Positions 50,961-61,600 of a DNA stretch of 64,000 bases are shown in pieces. The position numbers and the translations under genes are program-made. The notes under the pieces were generated by a model. The model ran no database searches. It saw only the letters and a list, made by a program, of their open reading frames with translations, and was not told where the DNA came from. The stretch comes from CAZJRB01 sp964547995 (lineage in GTDB: Bacteria; Planctomycetota; Planctomycetia; Pirellulales; Thermoguttaceae), in the NCBI GenBank assembly GCA_964547995.1, contig CAZJRB010000001.1, forward strand, positions 97,804-161,803. Direction: 5' to 3'. Each line of letters opens with the position of its first letter. Position 1 is the stretch's first letter.

Positions 50961-53900
50961 ATGAAATACCGAGCTTACTGGTTACTCATTCTCTCCTTGC
51001 TGTGTTGCCCTAGCGGCGCGGCGGCTCAACAACCGCCGGTTCGCGAATTATGGGACTATGTCGCACCAATGAAGAAGGTCGCCGCGAAGTTCCGCGGCCG
51101 GCCCGGGGTGGTGCTCCATGTGGGCGATTCAATCACCTACTCAAATCCCTACGGACAATGGGCGAGATTCGGGCAGGGGAAGACCCCAGAGGATCAAGCC
51201 GCGTTGAAGTGGATGCACTGCGGGGCCGACGACGAGACCGACGGGTGGTGGCTCTGCCGCTTCGACCACCCCGGCGGCGGGCGGTCGCATACCGCCTGCA
51301 GCGGCATCCGCGCCGACGAAATGCTCGCCGGCGGAAAACGCGGAATGCCGTCGCTGGCCGGATTGCTCGACAAGTACAAGCCGCAAATGGTCGTGCTGAT
51401 GCTGGGCACCAACGACGCCTCGGCCGGCCGGCCGTTGGACGCCTATCGCGCCGACATGCAGAAGTGCGTCGATCTGATCCTCGGCCGCAGGGCCGTCTGT
51501 ATTCTGTCGACCATCCCGCCCCATCCGGGCCGTGGCGAGCTTGCCGCGTCGTACAACAATGCCCTGCGCGACCTGGCGAAGGCCCGGGGGTTGCCGCTTA
51601 TCGATCTTGAAAAAGAGATCCTCCGGCGACGGCCGAACGACTGGAACGGCACATTGCTGGGCAAGGGCGACGTCCATCCGACGGCAAGTGCCGGCGGGGC
51701 CAAGCCGTCGAGTGCGCCCACGGCGGAAAATCTCCGCAACAGCGGGTATCTGCTCCGGGGATGGCTCTCGGTTAAGAAGATCGCCGAAGTGAAACGTGCC
51801 GTGATCGATGGGAAGCCGCTGGCTCCGGATGACAGCACCGGTGCGAAACCGCAAGCGGCTGATGCAGTGCCGCTTGCGGCTTCGCAGCCGACGGCCAACG
51901 TCGAGAAGACCCTCCGCCTGCCCATCACCCGCGATACCTGGTTCTCCGCGGTCGGCAACGAGGCCGACTGCAACACGGGCGGGTCGAGCCGGTTGAAGGT
52001 CAAGTCGATCCAGGAGATGTCGCTGGTGGACTTCGATCCGGACGCGCTGCGGGGCCGGGTGATCCTCGGGGCGACGCTGCATGTGCGACTGGCCGGTTCG
52101 GAAGTCCTGCACCGCATGACCGTCAGCAGCTTCAGTTCGCCGTGGGTCGAGGGGACCGCTTCGAGCTACCAGCCGCAGGCCGGCAGCTCGACGTTCAACC
52201 ACGCCCGCCATCCGGACACCCCCTGGGCGTTTCACGGCAGCGACCTGACCGCCGTGATGCTCAGCCAGGGCGGCACGATCTGGCGCATGGCCGATGCCAC
52301 GCCGCCCGACGCCAACCGCTGGCAGCAGGTGCCGGTCGATCCGCTGGTGATCGCCGCCCGGGTAGCCGGGATCGGCGAGGGTCTGCTCGTGTTCGACGAC
52401 ACCGGTTCCGAATGGACCCGCCAAGGCGAGAAGTTCAACTACCGGGTGTTCCCGAACCGGTTTTTCCACAGCCGCCAGTCGGGCGAGGCCAATGCCCCGT
52501 ATCTGACAATCGCCTTGGGCGGGGCCGACAAGCAGCCGCCGGCGGCGCCGAAGAAATTGATCTCGCGGACCGAAGGTTTTCCGCTGGGCGAGGCGTGGCT
52601 CTGGTGGGATACGCCGGCCGACGCCGGGCCGGCCGGGACCCTCGGGTTTCTCGTCGACGTGGAGGGCCGGCGGCTGCCGCAGTATTTGGTTCCGCCGGCC
52701 TGCGAGCCGGGCAAGATGGTCGCCATGCGGTTGACCGATCTGGACCCGGCCACCGCTGCTCGTGGAGCGGGAAGCGGAGTGCGCGTATCGATCCGGGCGG
52801 TCGACGCCGCGGGGAACGTCGGATCGCCGCTTAGCCAGGCGGTTCGGCTTTCCAGCAAACGCGCGGAGCCCCTGCCCGGCCAAACGCCGAAACCGTTTCG
52901 CGGCGCCGCCCCGCTACCGAAATTGGCCGGCGCCGAAGTCGCCGTGCTCGACCCCCTCGACAAGGTCCATCCGGTCTCCGGGGCGATGATCCCGAAGCAG
53001 CCGGACGAGTATCTCTCGGCCAACCACCTCTGGAGCGCGGAAAAGAAGCAGGTCCGGCTGGCGGCCGCCGGCGGCGAGTTCGTGGCGTTTCAGATTGCCT
53101 TTCGCGGCCCGGCCCGCGGCGTGCAGCCGTCGTTGTCGTTCGGCCCCGGGAGCCCGATCCGGGCGGAATTCTCGGAGTACCGGTACGTCAACTCGAAGCA
53201 AGGCCCGCTGCCCGACCCGATCGTGCCGCTTTCTACGTCCCCGGAGGACATAGGAGGGGGCACCCGCCCCCGGACGAAACGGGCGAACGCAGATGGGCCG
53301 GGGGCAGGTGCCCCCTCCTATGGTTCGGCGTTCAACGTACCCGGCGGCAAGGTCGCCGGCCAGCGCCACGGCAGCCTGCTCTGCGAAGTCTACGTCCCCC
53401 ACGAAGCCAAAGCCGGCGCCCATTCGGGCAAACTGACGCTTCGGGCCGGCGGCCGGGCGCTCGAACTCGACGTGCCACTCTGGGTCTGGAGCTTCCAACT
53501 GCCCGACTACTTGAGCTTTCTGCCCGAGATGAATTGCTACGGCCTGCCGGCGGGTGAGCGGGACTATTACCGGCTTGCCCACAAGCATCGCACGGTGATC
53601 AACCGCGTGCCGTATTCGCAGAGCGGGCACATCGACGACGGCTGTGCCCCGGTCTGGGACGGGCGGCGGCTCGACTTCGCGGCCTGGGACCGGCGGTTCG
53701 GCCAGTATTTCGACGGCTCGGCGTTCGACGATCTGCCGCGGCGCGGCGTGCCGATCGAAATCTTCTACCTCCCCCTGCACGAAAACTGGCCCAGCACCAT
53801 GGAGGGCAACTACAACGGCGACTACTGGGCCGACCGGGCCTTCAAGCCCGGGTACCGCGAAGCGTTCGTCAGCGTCTCGCAGCAGATGGCCGAACATTTC

Positions 53901-55445
53901 CGCGACAAGGGCTGGAGCGCCACCATCTTCCAGTGCTATCTGAACAACAAGAACAACTTCAAACGCAACGGCTGGTCGCGCGGTTCCTCGCCCTGGCTTC
54001 TGGACGAGCCGGCCAACTTCCAGGATTACTGGGCCCTGCGATACTTTGGCGAGGCCTTTCACGAAGGCGTCGGCCGGGCGGGCAACGCGGCGACCAAGGC
54101 AAAGCTCATGTACCGCTGCGACATCTCCCGGCCCGAGTGGCAGCGCAACTCGCTGGACCACGTGCTCGATTACAACGTGGTCGGCGGCCGCGCGTTTCAG
54201 AAGTACCACCGGATCGTCTACGACCGCAAGCGGCTCTTCGGCCAGGTCGTTATGCCCTACGGCACCACCAACGCCATCGAGACGAGCAACATGCAGCCGG
54301 TCGGGTGGAGCCTCGATTCGTGGACCCGCGGCGGCGACGGCGTGCTGCCCTGGCAGACGATCGGCCGCGACAACTCCTGGCAACAGGCCGACCAGCTCTC
54401 GATCTTCTACCCCGGCGCCCCGGCCGGACAGAAAGGGCCCGTACCCTCGATCCGGCTGAAGGCCTACCGCCGCGGGCAGCAGGACGTCGAGTATCTCGTG
54501 CTGCTGGCCAAAGCGACGGGCGAGCCGCGGTGGGCCGTCGGCCAATCGGTCCGCAAGGTGTTGAAGCTGGCCGGGCGGCACGGCGGGACCGGTTTCACCG
54601 GTGGCGAGGACGCCGGCACCACCCGCTACGCCGACCTGCTGCCGCAAGACGCCTGGGCCCTGCGGATCCGCGTTGCCCAGGAATTGTCGAAGCGGAAACC
54701 GAAGCCGAGCCGTTGGGTGGTCAATCTGCGGACCCCGCCCCGCGATCCGGCGGCCGGGGCGCCGGCCTACGTAAAGGGGTACGTGCCCGACGCGGGGACC
54801 GTCGCACGCCCGACGCCGCCGGTCAAACCCCCGAGCAGTCCGGCAAAGGCCAAGGCCCTCCAAGGACGCGCGTTCGTCCGCGATACGATCATCGATCCCG
54901 AATTCCCGGATAAGAACTTCGGGAGCACGCAGCGGGACAATCGCGTCAAGCGCCGCAACGACTGCAACGCCATGCTGATCCGGTTCGATTTGGACAAACT
55001 CGATTTGGCGCCCGGCGCCAAACCAAAGAAGGCCACGCTGAGCTTCTACGTCTGGGACCCCAGCAGCAAGGGCAACGCCAAGATCATGGCGTTTCCGCTC
55101 ACGACCGCGTGGGACGAAGGAACCGCAACGTGGCAGAAGCCGGCCAACGGGAAGCAATGGAAAGGCGGCGACTCCTTCGCGTTCGGCAAGGATACCGGCC
55201 GGCCGAGCCCGCACATTGTCGTTCCGCCGGAACGCGGAGGCGATACCGCCGACCCGCCGTTGGAGTATCAACTCGACGTGACCGAGATGGTCCGGGATTG
55301 GCTCACCGGCAAGAGCCCCAACCACGGCATGGCGATCGCCCCGCAGGTCGACCGCAAGATCGACGACGGCCAGTACTCGCGGATGCAGATCCTGGGTTCC
55401 GAGTATGGGCGGAAGCAATACACGCCCAAGCTGACGGTTGAATAG
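50961..55445 (+). CDS. Large secreted SGNH hydrolase / DNRLRE / DUF4091 protein
   Basis: A 1494-residue protein. Signal peptide 1-22. Residues ~40-280 are an SGNH/GDSL hydrolase: VGDSITYSN (block I), MLGTNDAS (block III), KGDVHPT (block V). Residues ~310-515 are a DNRLRE-type beta domain. Residues ~680-1245 contain a DUF4091 (GH123-like) region (ELDVPLWVWSF, GRAFQKYHRIVYDRK, AYRRGQQDVEYLVLL). Residues ~1300-1494 form a second DNRLRE domain (RDTIIDPEFPDKNFGST). Probably an extracellular polysaccharide-acting enzyme. A 72-bp R2 repeat is inserted in frame at about residues 764-787. The stop lies in the left array of the next IVS-like element. Confidence 0.87.
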   Translation: MKYRAYWLLILSLLCCPSGAAAQQPPVRELWDYVAPMKKVAAKFRGRPGVVLHVGDSITYSNPYGQWARFGQGKTPEDQAALKWMHCGADDETDGWWLCRFDHPGGGRSHTACSGIRADEMLAGGKRGMPSLAGLLDKYKPQMVVLMLGTNDASAGRPLDAYRADMQKCVDLILGRRAVCILSTIPPHPGRGELAASYNNALRDLAKARGLPLIDLEKEILRRRPNDWNGTLLGKGDVHPTASAGGAKPSSAPTAENLRNSGYLLRGWLSVKKIAEVKRAVIDGKPLAPDDSTGAKPQAADAVPLAASQPTANVEKTLRLPITRDTWFSAVGNEADCNTGGSSRLKVKSIQEMSLVDFDPDALRGRVILGATLHVRLAGSEVLHRMTVSSFSSPWVEGTASSYQPQAGSSTFNHARHPDTPWAFHGSDLTAVMLSQGGTIWRMADATPPDANRWQQVPVDPLVIAARVAGIGEGLLVFDDTGSEWTRQGEKFNYRVFPNRFFHSRQSGEANAPYLTIALGGADKQPPAAPKKLISRTEGFPLGEAWLWWDTPADAGPAGTLGFLVDVEGRRLPQYLVPPACEPGKMVAMRLTDLDPATAARGAGSGVRVSIRAVDAAGNVGSPLSQAVRLSSKRAEPLPGQTPKPFRGAAPLPKLAGAEVAVLDPLDKVHPVSGAMIPKQPDEYLSANHLWSAEKKQVRLAAAGGEFVAFQIAFRGPARGVQPSLSFGPGSPIRAEFSEYRYVNSKQGPLPDPIVPLSTSPEDIGGGTRPRTKRANADGPGAGAPSYGSAFNVPGGKVAGQRHGSLLCEVYVPHEAKAGAHSGKLTLRAGGRALELDVPLWVWSFQLPDYLSFLPEMNCYGLPAGERDYYRLAHKHRTVINRVPYSQSGHIDDGCAPVWDGRRLDFAAWDRRFGQYFDGSAFDDLPRRGVPIEIFYLPLHENWPSTMEGNYNGDYWADRAFKPGYREAFVSVSQQMAEHFRDKGWSATIFQCYLNNKNNFKRNGWSRGSSPWLLDEPANFQDYWALRYFGEAFHEGVGRAGNAATKAKLMYRCDISRPEWQRNSLDHVLDYNVVGGRAFQKYHRIVYDRKRLFGQVVMPYGTTNAIETSNMQPVGWSLDSWTRGGDGVLPWQTIGRDNSWQQADQLSIFYPGAPAGQKGPVPSIRLKAYRRGQQDVEYLVLLAKATGEPRWAVGQSVRKVLKLAGRHGGTGFTGGEDAGTTRYADLLPQDAWALRIRVAQELSKRKPKPSRWVVNLRTPPRDPAAGAPAYVKGYVPDAGTVARPTPPVKPPSSPAKAKALQGRAFVRDTIIDPEFPDKNFGSTQRDNRVKRRNDCNAMLIRFDLDKLDLAPGAKPKKATLSFYVWDPSSKGNAKIMAFPLTTAWDEGTATWQKPANGKQWKGGDSFAFGKDTGRPSPHIVVPPERGGDTADPPLEYQLDVTEMVRDWLTGKSPNHGMAIAPQVDRKIDDGQYSRMQILGSEYGRKQYTPKLTVE
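53250..53321. repeat. R2 palindromic repeat in frame in the SGNH/DUF4091 gene
   Basis: ATAGGAGGGGGCACCCGCCC at the left and the near-perfect complement at the right (ends 53321), 72 bp = 24 codons. It is translated within the DUF4091 part without shifting the frame. Confidence 0.85.
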
Positions 55446-55942
55446 CGAATTAAGAATAGCGAATAGCGATATAAATCCCCAATTCTTGATTCGCTATTCC
55501 AAATTCTCCCGGGTTTTTTTGACGATCGCAGTTAGAATGGCAACAAGTTCGTCGCATTCTTGTGTCAAACCGGTCAAGCGTTCCGGCTTCATCATCTCGG
55601 CAGCGGCCACAAGCCTCAGCCAATAGTGTGTTTCGCGAGCCTCCTTTCTCGCGATGGCAATCTTCGACAAAAAGTCCTTCCGGCTTTGTCCGCCCTGGGC
55701 TTCTTCTACATTCGCGCCGATCGACGTTCCGGACCGCAGCAATTGATTCGAGAGTGTCCGGCTCACACCGGGATTTTCACTCAGCGTTGCACAAAGCCGT
55801 ACAATCCGTTCAGCAAATTCAAAGGTTCTCTCGCATATATCCTGCTCTTTCGCCATTTGCAATTCCCAATTCGCTATTCCCAATTCGCTATTCTTAATTC
55901 GCTATTCTTAATTCGCTATTCTTAATTCGCTATTCTTAATTC
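55439..55942. mobile_element. IVS-like element: second four-helix gene between complementary arrays
   Basis: Left array: GAATAGCGAATTAAGAATAG (55439-55470 and on). Right array: CGCTATTCTTAATT, repeated about four times in 55874-55942. The arms are complementary, as in the element at 40779-41297, but the unit sequences are unrelated. Between them lies only the four-helix gene on the minus strand. The left array contains the stop of the upstream gene and the right array abuts the stop of the NIF3 gene. Confidence 0.6.
55494..55856 (-). CDS. Four-helix bundle protein (23S rRNA IVS-type)
   Basis: A 120-residue helical protein of the same family as the 40822-41211 gene: helices FEFAERIVRLCATLSE, SRTLSNQLLRSGTSIGANVE, KDFLSKIAIARKEARETHYW and LTGLTQECDELVAILTAIVK. 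GTSIGANVEEAQ and ARKEARETHYWLRL are typical of the TIGR02436 family. It is more typical of the family than the first copy. It is enclosed by complementary arrays. Confidence 0.87.
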   Translation of the reverse strand: MAKEQDICERTFEFAERIVRLCATLSENPGVSRTLSNQLLRSGTSIGANVEEAQGGQSRKDFLSKIAIARKEARETHYWLRLVAAAEMMKPERLTGLTQECDELVAILTAIVKKTRENLE

Positions 55943-56725
55943 CTAAACCCACTCTACGGGGTCTTTCTCCCGTTCGCTGGCCCAGACTTCCAGATCGGGG
56001 AACTCCTCGGCGAGAATTCCGGCCAGGCACTCGACGGCGAATCGCTCGCTGGCGAAATGTCCCGGCAACAGGAGCCCGATGTTGGCGGCTTCCGCCTCGA
56101 GATATGTGTGGAACCGGGTTTCGCCAAGGACCATGGCTTCGCAGCCGGCGTCCCGGGCGGCGCCGAGCATTTCACCGCCCGCGCCGCAGGCAACCGCGAC
56201 CAGGCGAACCGGTTGCGCCCGATTGCCGACCATCTGCACCCGGTCGGTTGCCAAAAACGCCTTGAGCCGTTCGGCGAGCCGCCCGAGTTCCAACGGCTCT
56301 TCCATCCAGCCGATGCGCCCCGTGCCGTGTTCCCGGTCGATGGGCACCAGCGGAGAGACGCCTCTTAGGCCGAGCCCGTCGGCCAGGCGGTGGTTGATGC
56401 CGCCCCGTGTCGAATCGAACGAAGTGTGGGGGCTGTAGACGGCAATGCGAGCCTCGATCAAATCCAACAGCAAACGCCCCGCCGTCGTCTCCGTTGTCAG
56501 TCGCCTGATTGCATGGAACGGCATCGGATGATGTGAAACGATCAGTTCGGCCCCGCGGTCGATCGCCTCGGCAGCGCTGGCGAACGTGACGGTCAGACAC
56601 GTCATCACGCGCCGCAGGGGACGATCGCGGTCGCCGACCAACAGGCCGACATTGTCCCAGTCTTCCGCCAGATCGAGCGGGGCAAAGTCCTGCAAAAAGC
56701 CGGAAACCGCTTGAATTGTGAGCAT
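55943..56725 (-). CDS. NIF3-like protein (YqfO / GTP cyclohydrolase 1 type 2 homologue)
   Basis: A 260-residue protein with DWDNVGLLVGD at the N-terminus, the metal histidines in VSHHPMPFHAIRRL, the SPHTSFD segment and a C-terminal VVLGETRFHTYLEAE-type motif plus LLLPGHFASERFAV. Dinuclear metal-binding fold; despite the label, GTP cyclohydrolase activity is not established for the family. The stop codon sits next to the IVS-like element. Confidence 0.9.
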   Translation of the reverse strand: MLTIQAVSGFLQDFAPLDLAEDWDNVGLLVGDRDRPLRRVMTCLTVTFASAAEAIDRGAELIVSHHPMPFHAIRRLTTETTAGRLLLDLIEARIAVYSPHTSFDSTRGGINHRLADGLGLRGVSPLVPIDREHGTGRIGWMEEPLELGRLAERLKAFLATDRVQMVGNRAQPVRLVAVACGAGGEMLGAARDAGCEAMVLGETRFHTYLEAEAANIGLLLPGHFASERFAVECLAGILAEEFPDLEVWASEREKDPVEWV

Positions 56726-56750
56726 GGTCTCCCTTACTATCCACTACCCA

Positions 56751-57713
<963 letters not shown>

Positions 57714-58049
57714 AATCGTGTATTCCTACCACAATATGCCTGAAGAGCGGGCGGGTGTCAAAGGGGGGCCGTCGTACACAAGGGCCGCAACGGTTGGCCG
57801 ATCGGCAGCGGACCGGTCGAATCGGCATGCAAGACGATTGTGAAGCACCGCAACTTGACCAGTTTAACACAAAACGAGATTTACGCCCCGTCTTTTCCCG
57901 CGCCCGTTGTGCCGTGGTAGAATCCGGGTATGGATCACCGTACGAGCCAACACCCCCGTGTTCGACCCAATTGACCGCATAACGGATTTTCTTCAACAAA
58001 TCACCTGCTCCGCGCAAATAGACTGGTAGAGGCCGCGAACGAGGCTCCC
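57714..58049. other. Divergent spacer, nothing recognised
   Basis: 336 bp between the HDAC-like gene and the sigma factor gene. No gene, repeat family, riboswitch or strong hairpin is recognised; it presumably holds both promoters. Confidence 0.5.
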
Positions 58050-58607
58050 ATGAAGGACGATCGACTGGCGGATGAATGGTTGATGAACGCGGCGGCGCGA
58101 GGAAACCGCGATTCGATGAATCGTCTGGTTTGCCGTTATGCCGGGCCGCTGTTGACCTTCATTCAGCGGATGATCGGCGACCGGCACCGCAGCGAGGAGC
58201 TGTTCCAGGACGTGTTTCTGGCCGCATGGAATTCCCGCCGTGCGTACCGGTATCCCCGACCGTTCCGGTCCTGGCTGTTCGGGATCGCGATGAACAAGTG
58301 CCGGGCCGACTTCCGCAAGCAGCGGCGCACGCCGGTCGCGGTTGAGGATTGTCCGGCGGAGGTGCTCGTCTCGGGCGAGCCTTCGCCGGCCGAGACCGTG
58401 ATCGACGCGGAGACGGCCACCATGGTCGCCACGGCCGTGGCCCGATTGCCCGCCGCCCAACGCGCCGTGGTGGTGCTGCGGGTGTACAACGGGCTGTCGT
58501 ACCGCGAGATCGCCCAGATTACCGTCCGGACGGAGAACACGGTTCGTTCGCACATGTTCCACGCCTTGAGGGCGATGCGAAAATACCTGGAACCGCGAAT
58601 GAAGTAG
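58050..58607 (+). CDS. ECF-type RNA polymerase sigma factor
   Basis: A 185-residue sigma factor with region 2 ([20 protein letters not shown] and [17 protein letters not shown]) and region 4 ([20 protein letters not shown], then [20 protein letters not shown]). Typical ECF size. The next gene carries an N-terminal anti-sigma zinc finger, so the two form an expected sigma/anti-sigma pair. An R3 repeat separates them. Confidence 0.93.
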   Translation: MKDDRLADEWLMNAAARGNRDSMNRLVCRYAGPLLTFIQRMIGDRHRSEELFQDVFLAAWNSRRAYRYPRPFRSWLFGIAMNKCRADFRKQRRTPVAVEDCPAEVLVSGEPSPAETVIDAETATMVATAVARLPAAQRAVVVLRVYNGLSYREIAQITVRTENTVRSHMFHALRAMRKYLEPRMK

Positions 58608-58637
58608 GGTAGTGGATAGTGGGTGTTGCCTCAAAAC

Positions 58638-58665
58638 AAAAGCCCCGGCACTGCGTGCCGGGGGT
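58638..58665. repeat. R3 stem-loop between sigma and anti-sigma genes
   Basis: AAAAGCCCCGGCACTGCGTG and complement. It lies within an N-terminal extension of the following frame, which is therefore not its true start. Confidence 0.75.
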
Positions 58666-58698
58666 AAGGTGAACCAACCTGCTCGGGAAACGCCAATC

Positions 58699-61600
58699 AT
58701 GATTCCCATAAACGATCACGTACTGGACCACGTCGACGCATATCTGCACGGCGTGTTGACCCGGGCGGAGGCGGCTACCGTCGAGCGGCACTGCGCAAAG
58801 TGCCCGATCTGCAAGGTCGCCATGGAGGAGGCCCGCAAACGCTTCACCGCAATGCGGGCACTGCCGGTGCTCGAACCGCCGGAGGAGTTGATCTCGGCCA
58901 CGCAGGGGAAGATTGCCGAGGCGCCGAAGTTCGTGTTTACGCGGGCGGCGGCCGGTCTTGCCGTTGCGGCGGCCGCCGCGTTGATCCTTGCCTGCGTCCA
59001 CATTTACTACGCGACACTCTCGCCCTCGCCCTACGATCTCCGCGTGCTGGGGCAAAACGAGCTGCTCGCCGGCAGCGAGGCCTCGCTCCGCGTTCTGCTG
59101 GTCGATCATGAAACCAACCGCCCGGTCGAAGGCGTGCCCGTCGAAATTGAACTCCTAGGCACCGACTCCGGCAAGCGGATCCATCTGGCCAGCTTCACCA
59201 CGGATCAGTTCGGCTCCGGCACACCGCAACTGACGTTGCCCGACTGGAAAGACGGCGAGTACCGGCTGCAAGTTCGGGCAAAGCCGGGCCGGACGGCCGA
59301 GGTCATCCACCGCACCGTCTCGCTGAAACGTTCGTGGCAATTGATGCTCTCGACCGACAAGCCGGTCTATCAGCCGGGGCAGACAATCCGCGTGCGGAGC
59401 CTCGGCCTGCGGCGGCCGGACCTCAAACCAGTGGCGGGGCACGAGGCCGTCTTCTCGGTCACCGATCCAAAGGGCAACGTGATCTTCCGCCGCCGGGAGG
59501 TGACCAGCCGGTTCGGCATCGCCTCGACCGACTGCCCCCTGGCGACCGAAATCCTCACCGGCCCCTACCAGATCGAGTGCAAGCTGGGCGACACGGCCAC
59601 GACCGTGACCGTTGAAGTCAAGAAATACGTCCTGCCGAAATTCAAGATCGCCATTAAGCTCGACGAGCCCTATTACGAGCCGGGACAAATGGTCCGCGGC
59701 ACGGTTCAGACCGATTACTTCTTCGGCAAGCCGGTCGAGCATGGCGAAATCGAAGTCGACGTGCAAACGGCCGACGTCTGGAAGGTTCAGTTTGAACAGA
59801 TCACGGCCCGAACCGATGCCGAGGGCACGGCCGATTTCCAGTTCCGCGTGCCCGATTCGCTCTTCGGACGCGAACAGCTCGAGGGGGATGCCGAGATTGC
59901 GGTCAAAGTGACCGTCCGCGACGGGGCGGGCCAAAAGGAATCAAAAACCGTGCGCCGCATCGTCACGGCCCAGCCGATCCGCGTCGAGGTCATCCCCGAA
60001 GGCGGATCGCTGGTCCGCGACGTGCCCAACACGGTCTACCTGTTTACGAGCTACCCTGACGGGCAGCCGGCCAAAACGCGGATTGCCGTCACCGGCATCG
60101 AGCGGGAGCTGGTGACCAACGATTACGGCGTTGTGTCGATCGAATTGACGCCGGAGGGCGACGAAGTCGCGTGGATTGTTCGGGCGACCGACGACGAGGG
60201 GCGGATCGGACGCCGCGAAGTGACACTGCGGTGCGGCCCGCCCACCGGCGATTTCCTCGTCCGCACCGACAAGGCCGTCTACGACGGCGGCGAAACGATG
60301 CACGTGCTCGCGCTCGGCGCGGGTGTCGAGCCGGTCTTCATCGACCTGATTAAGGACGGCCAGACCATGCTGACCGACGTGATCGAGATGAAATCCGGCC
60401 CGGGCGAGTATCAGTTCGACCTGCCGCCTGGGCTTTTTGGCACCGTCGAACTCTACGCCTATCGCTACAACGAGTCCGGTCTGCCGGTCGGCAAGCGGCG
60501 CGCGATCTACGTCCGCCAGGCACGCTCGGTGGAGATCGAAACGGCTCTGGACAAGAAGGAGTATCGCCCGGGCGAGCAGGCGAAGCTCACGTTCAAGCTG
60601 ACCGGCAAGGGTGGCAAGCCGGCGCCCGGCGCCCTCAGTCTCGCGGCCGTTGACGAAGCCGTCTTCTCCGTCCTTCCGCAGAGACCGGGCATGCAGCAGG
60701 CGTTCTTCACCCTCGAAGAGAAAATCCTCAAGCCGATCTACGCGGTCTACCCCTGGTCGCCGAACCTGAAGACGAGCCTGCCCGACGACGAGCAAGAGAG
60801 GTTTGAACAGGCAATGTTCGCCATGACGGCTGAAGAGGGACGCGACTCAAGGACAATCTTGGCAGAAGTGATCCGGGACTTCGGCGAAAATGACCAACGG
60901 CTCCTTCGCGTCCTCGACCACCCCGACTTGGACCGGCTCATGGAATATATGGAGCTACCGGCGGAAATCAAGTCGCTGCTGCGCAACCAGTCCTCGGTTC
61001 ATACACTCTGTGTGACGAGCTTCCCAGCAAAGGCACAGGCGATTGCTGCACACAGGAAAGCGGGGATGCGATTCTGCAAAGTGACTTGGATTGTGTCGGC
61101 CGTAATCGTTGGAATCGTCATTCTTGTGGTCTTAATGCGCAAGATGGTAGAGATCCTGGTTCTGATTACGATCATCGGCTTACTCGCGGCCTTGATGCTG
61201 CCCGCCGTGCAAGCCGCCCGCGAGTCGGCAAGAAGGGCGAGTGCGTTGAATGACCTGAAGCAGCTCGACTTGGCTCTTCAGAACTATCAAACCGTGCTCG
61301 GGGAATTCCCCGGGCAAACCAGCCAGGAGAGCGAGTCGGGTGCTCCCGCTCCGCGGGTTCGCCAGTGGTTCCCGGAGACGTTGCTCTGGCGGCCGGAGTT
61401 GATTACCGACGACGACGGCCGGGCGAGCATCGAGGTAGACCTGGCCGATTCGATCACCACCTGGCGGCTGTCGGCCTCCGCGGTAACGGCCGAAGGAAAC
61501 CTAGGCGCCGACGAAGCGGCGATCCGCGTCTTTCAGCCGTTCTTCGTCGATCTGAACCTGCCGGTCGCGCTGACCCGCGGCGACGAAGTGGCCGTGCCCG

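Noticed and set aside
52914..55418. 834-codon minus-strand frame opposite the SGNH/DUF4091 gene
   Set aside because: Shadow frame; no start signal and no recognisable domain.
55858..55942. CRISPR array from the repeated CGCTATTCTTAATT units
   Set aside because: Units are directly adjacent with no unique spacers, and no cas genes are present.
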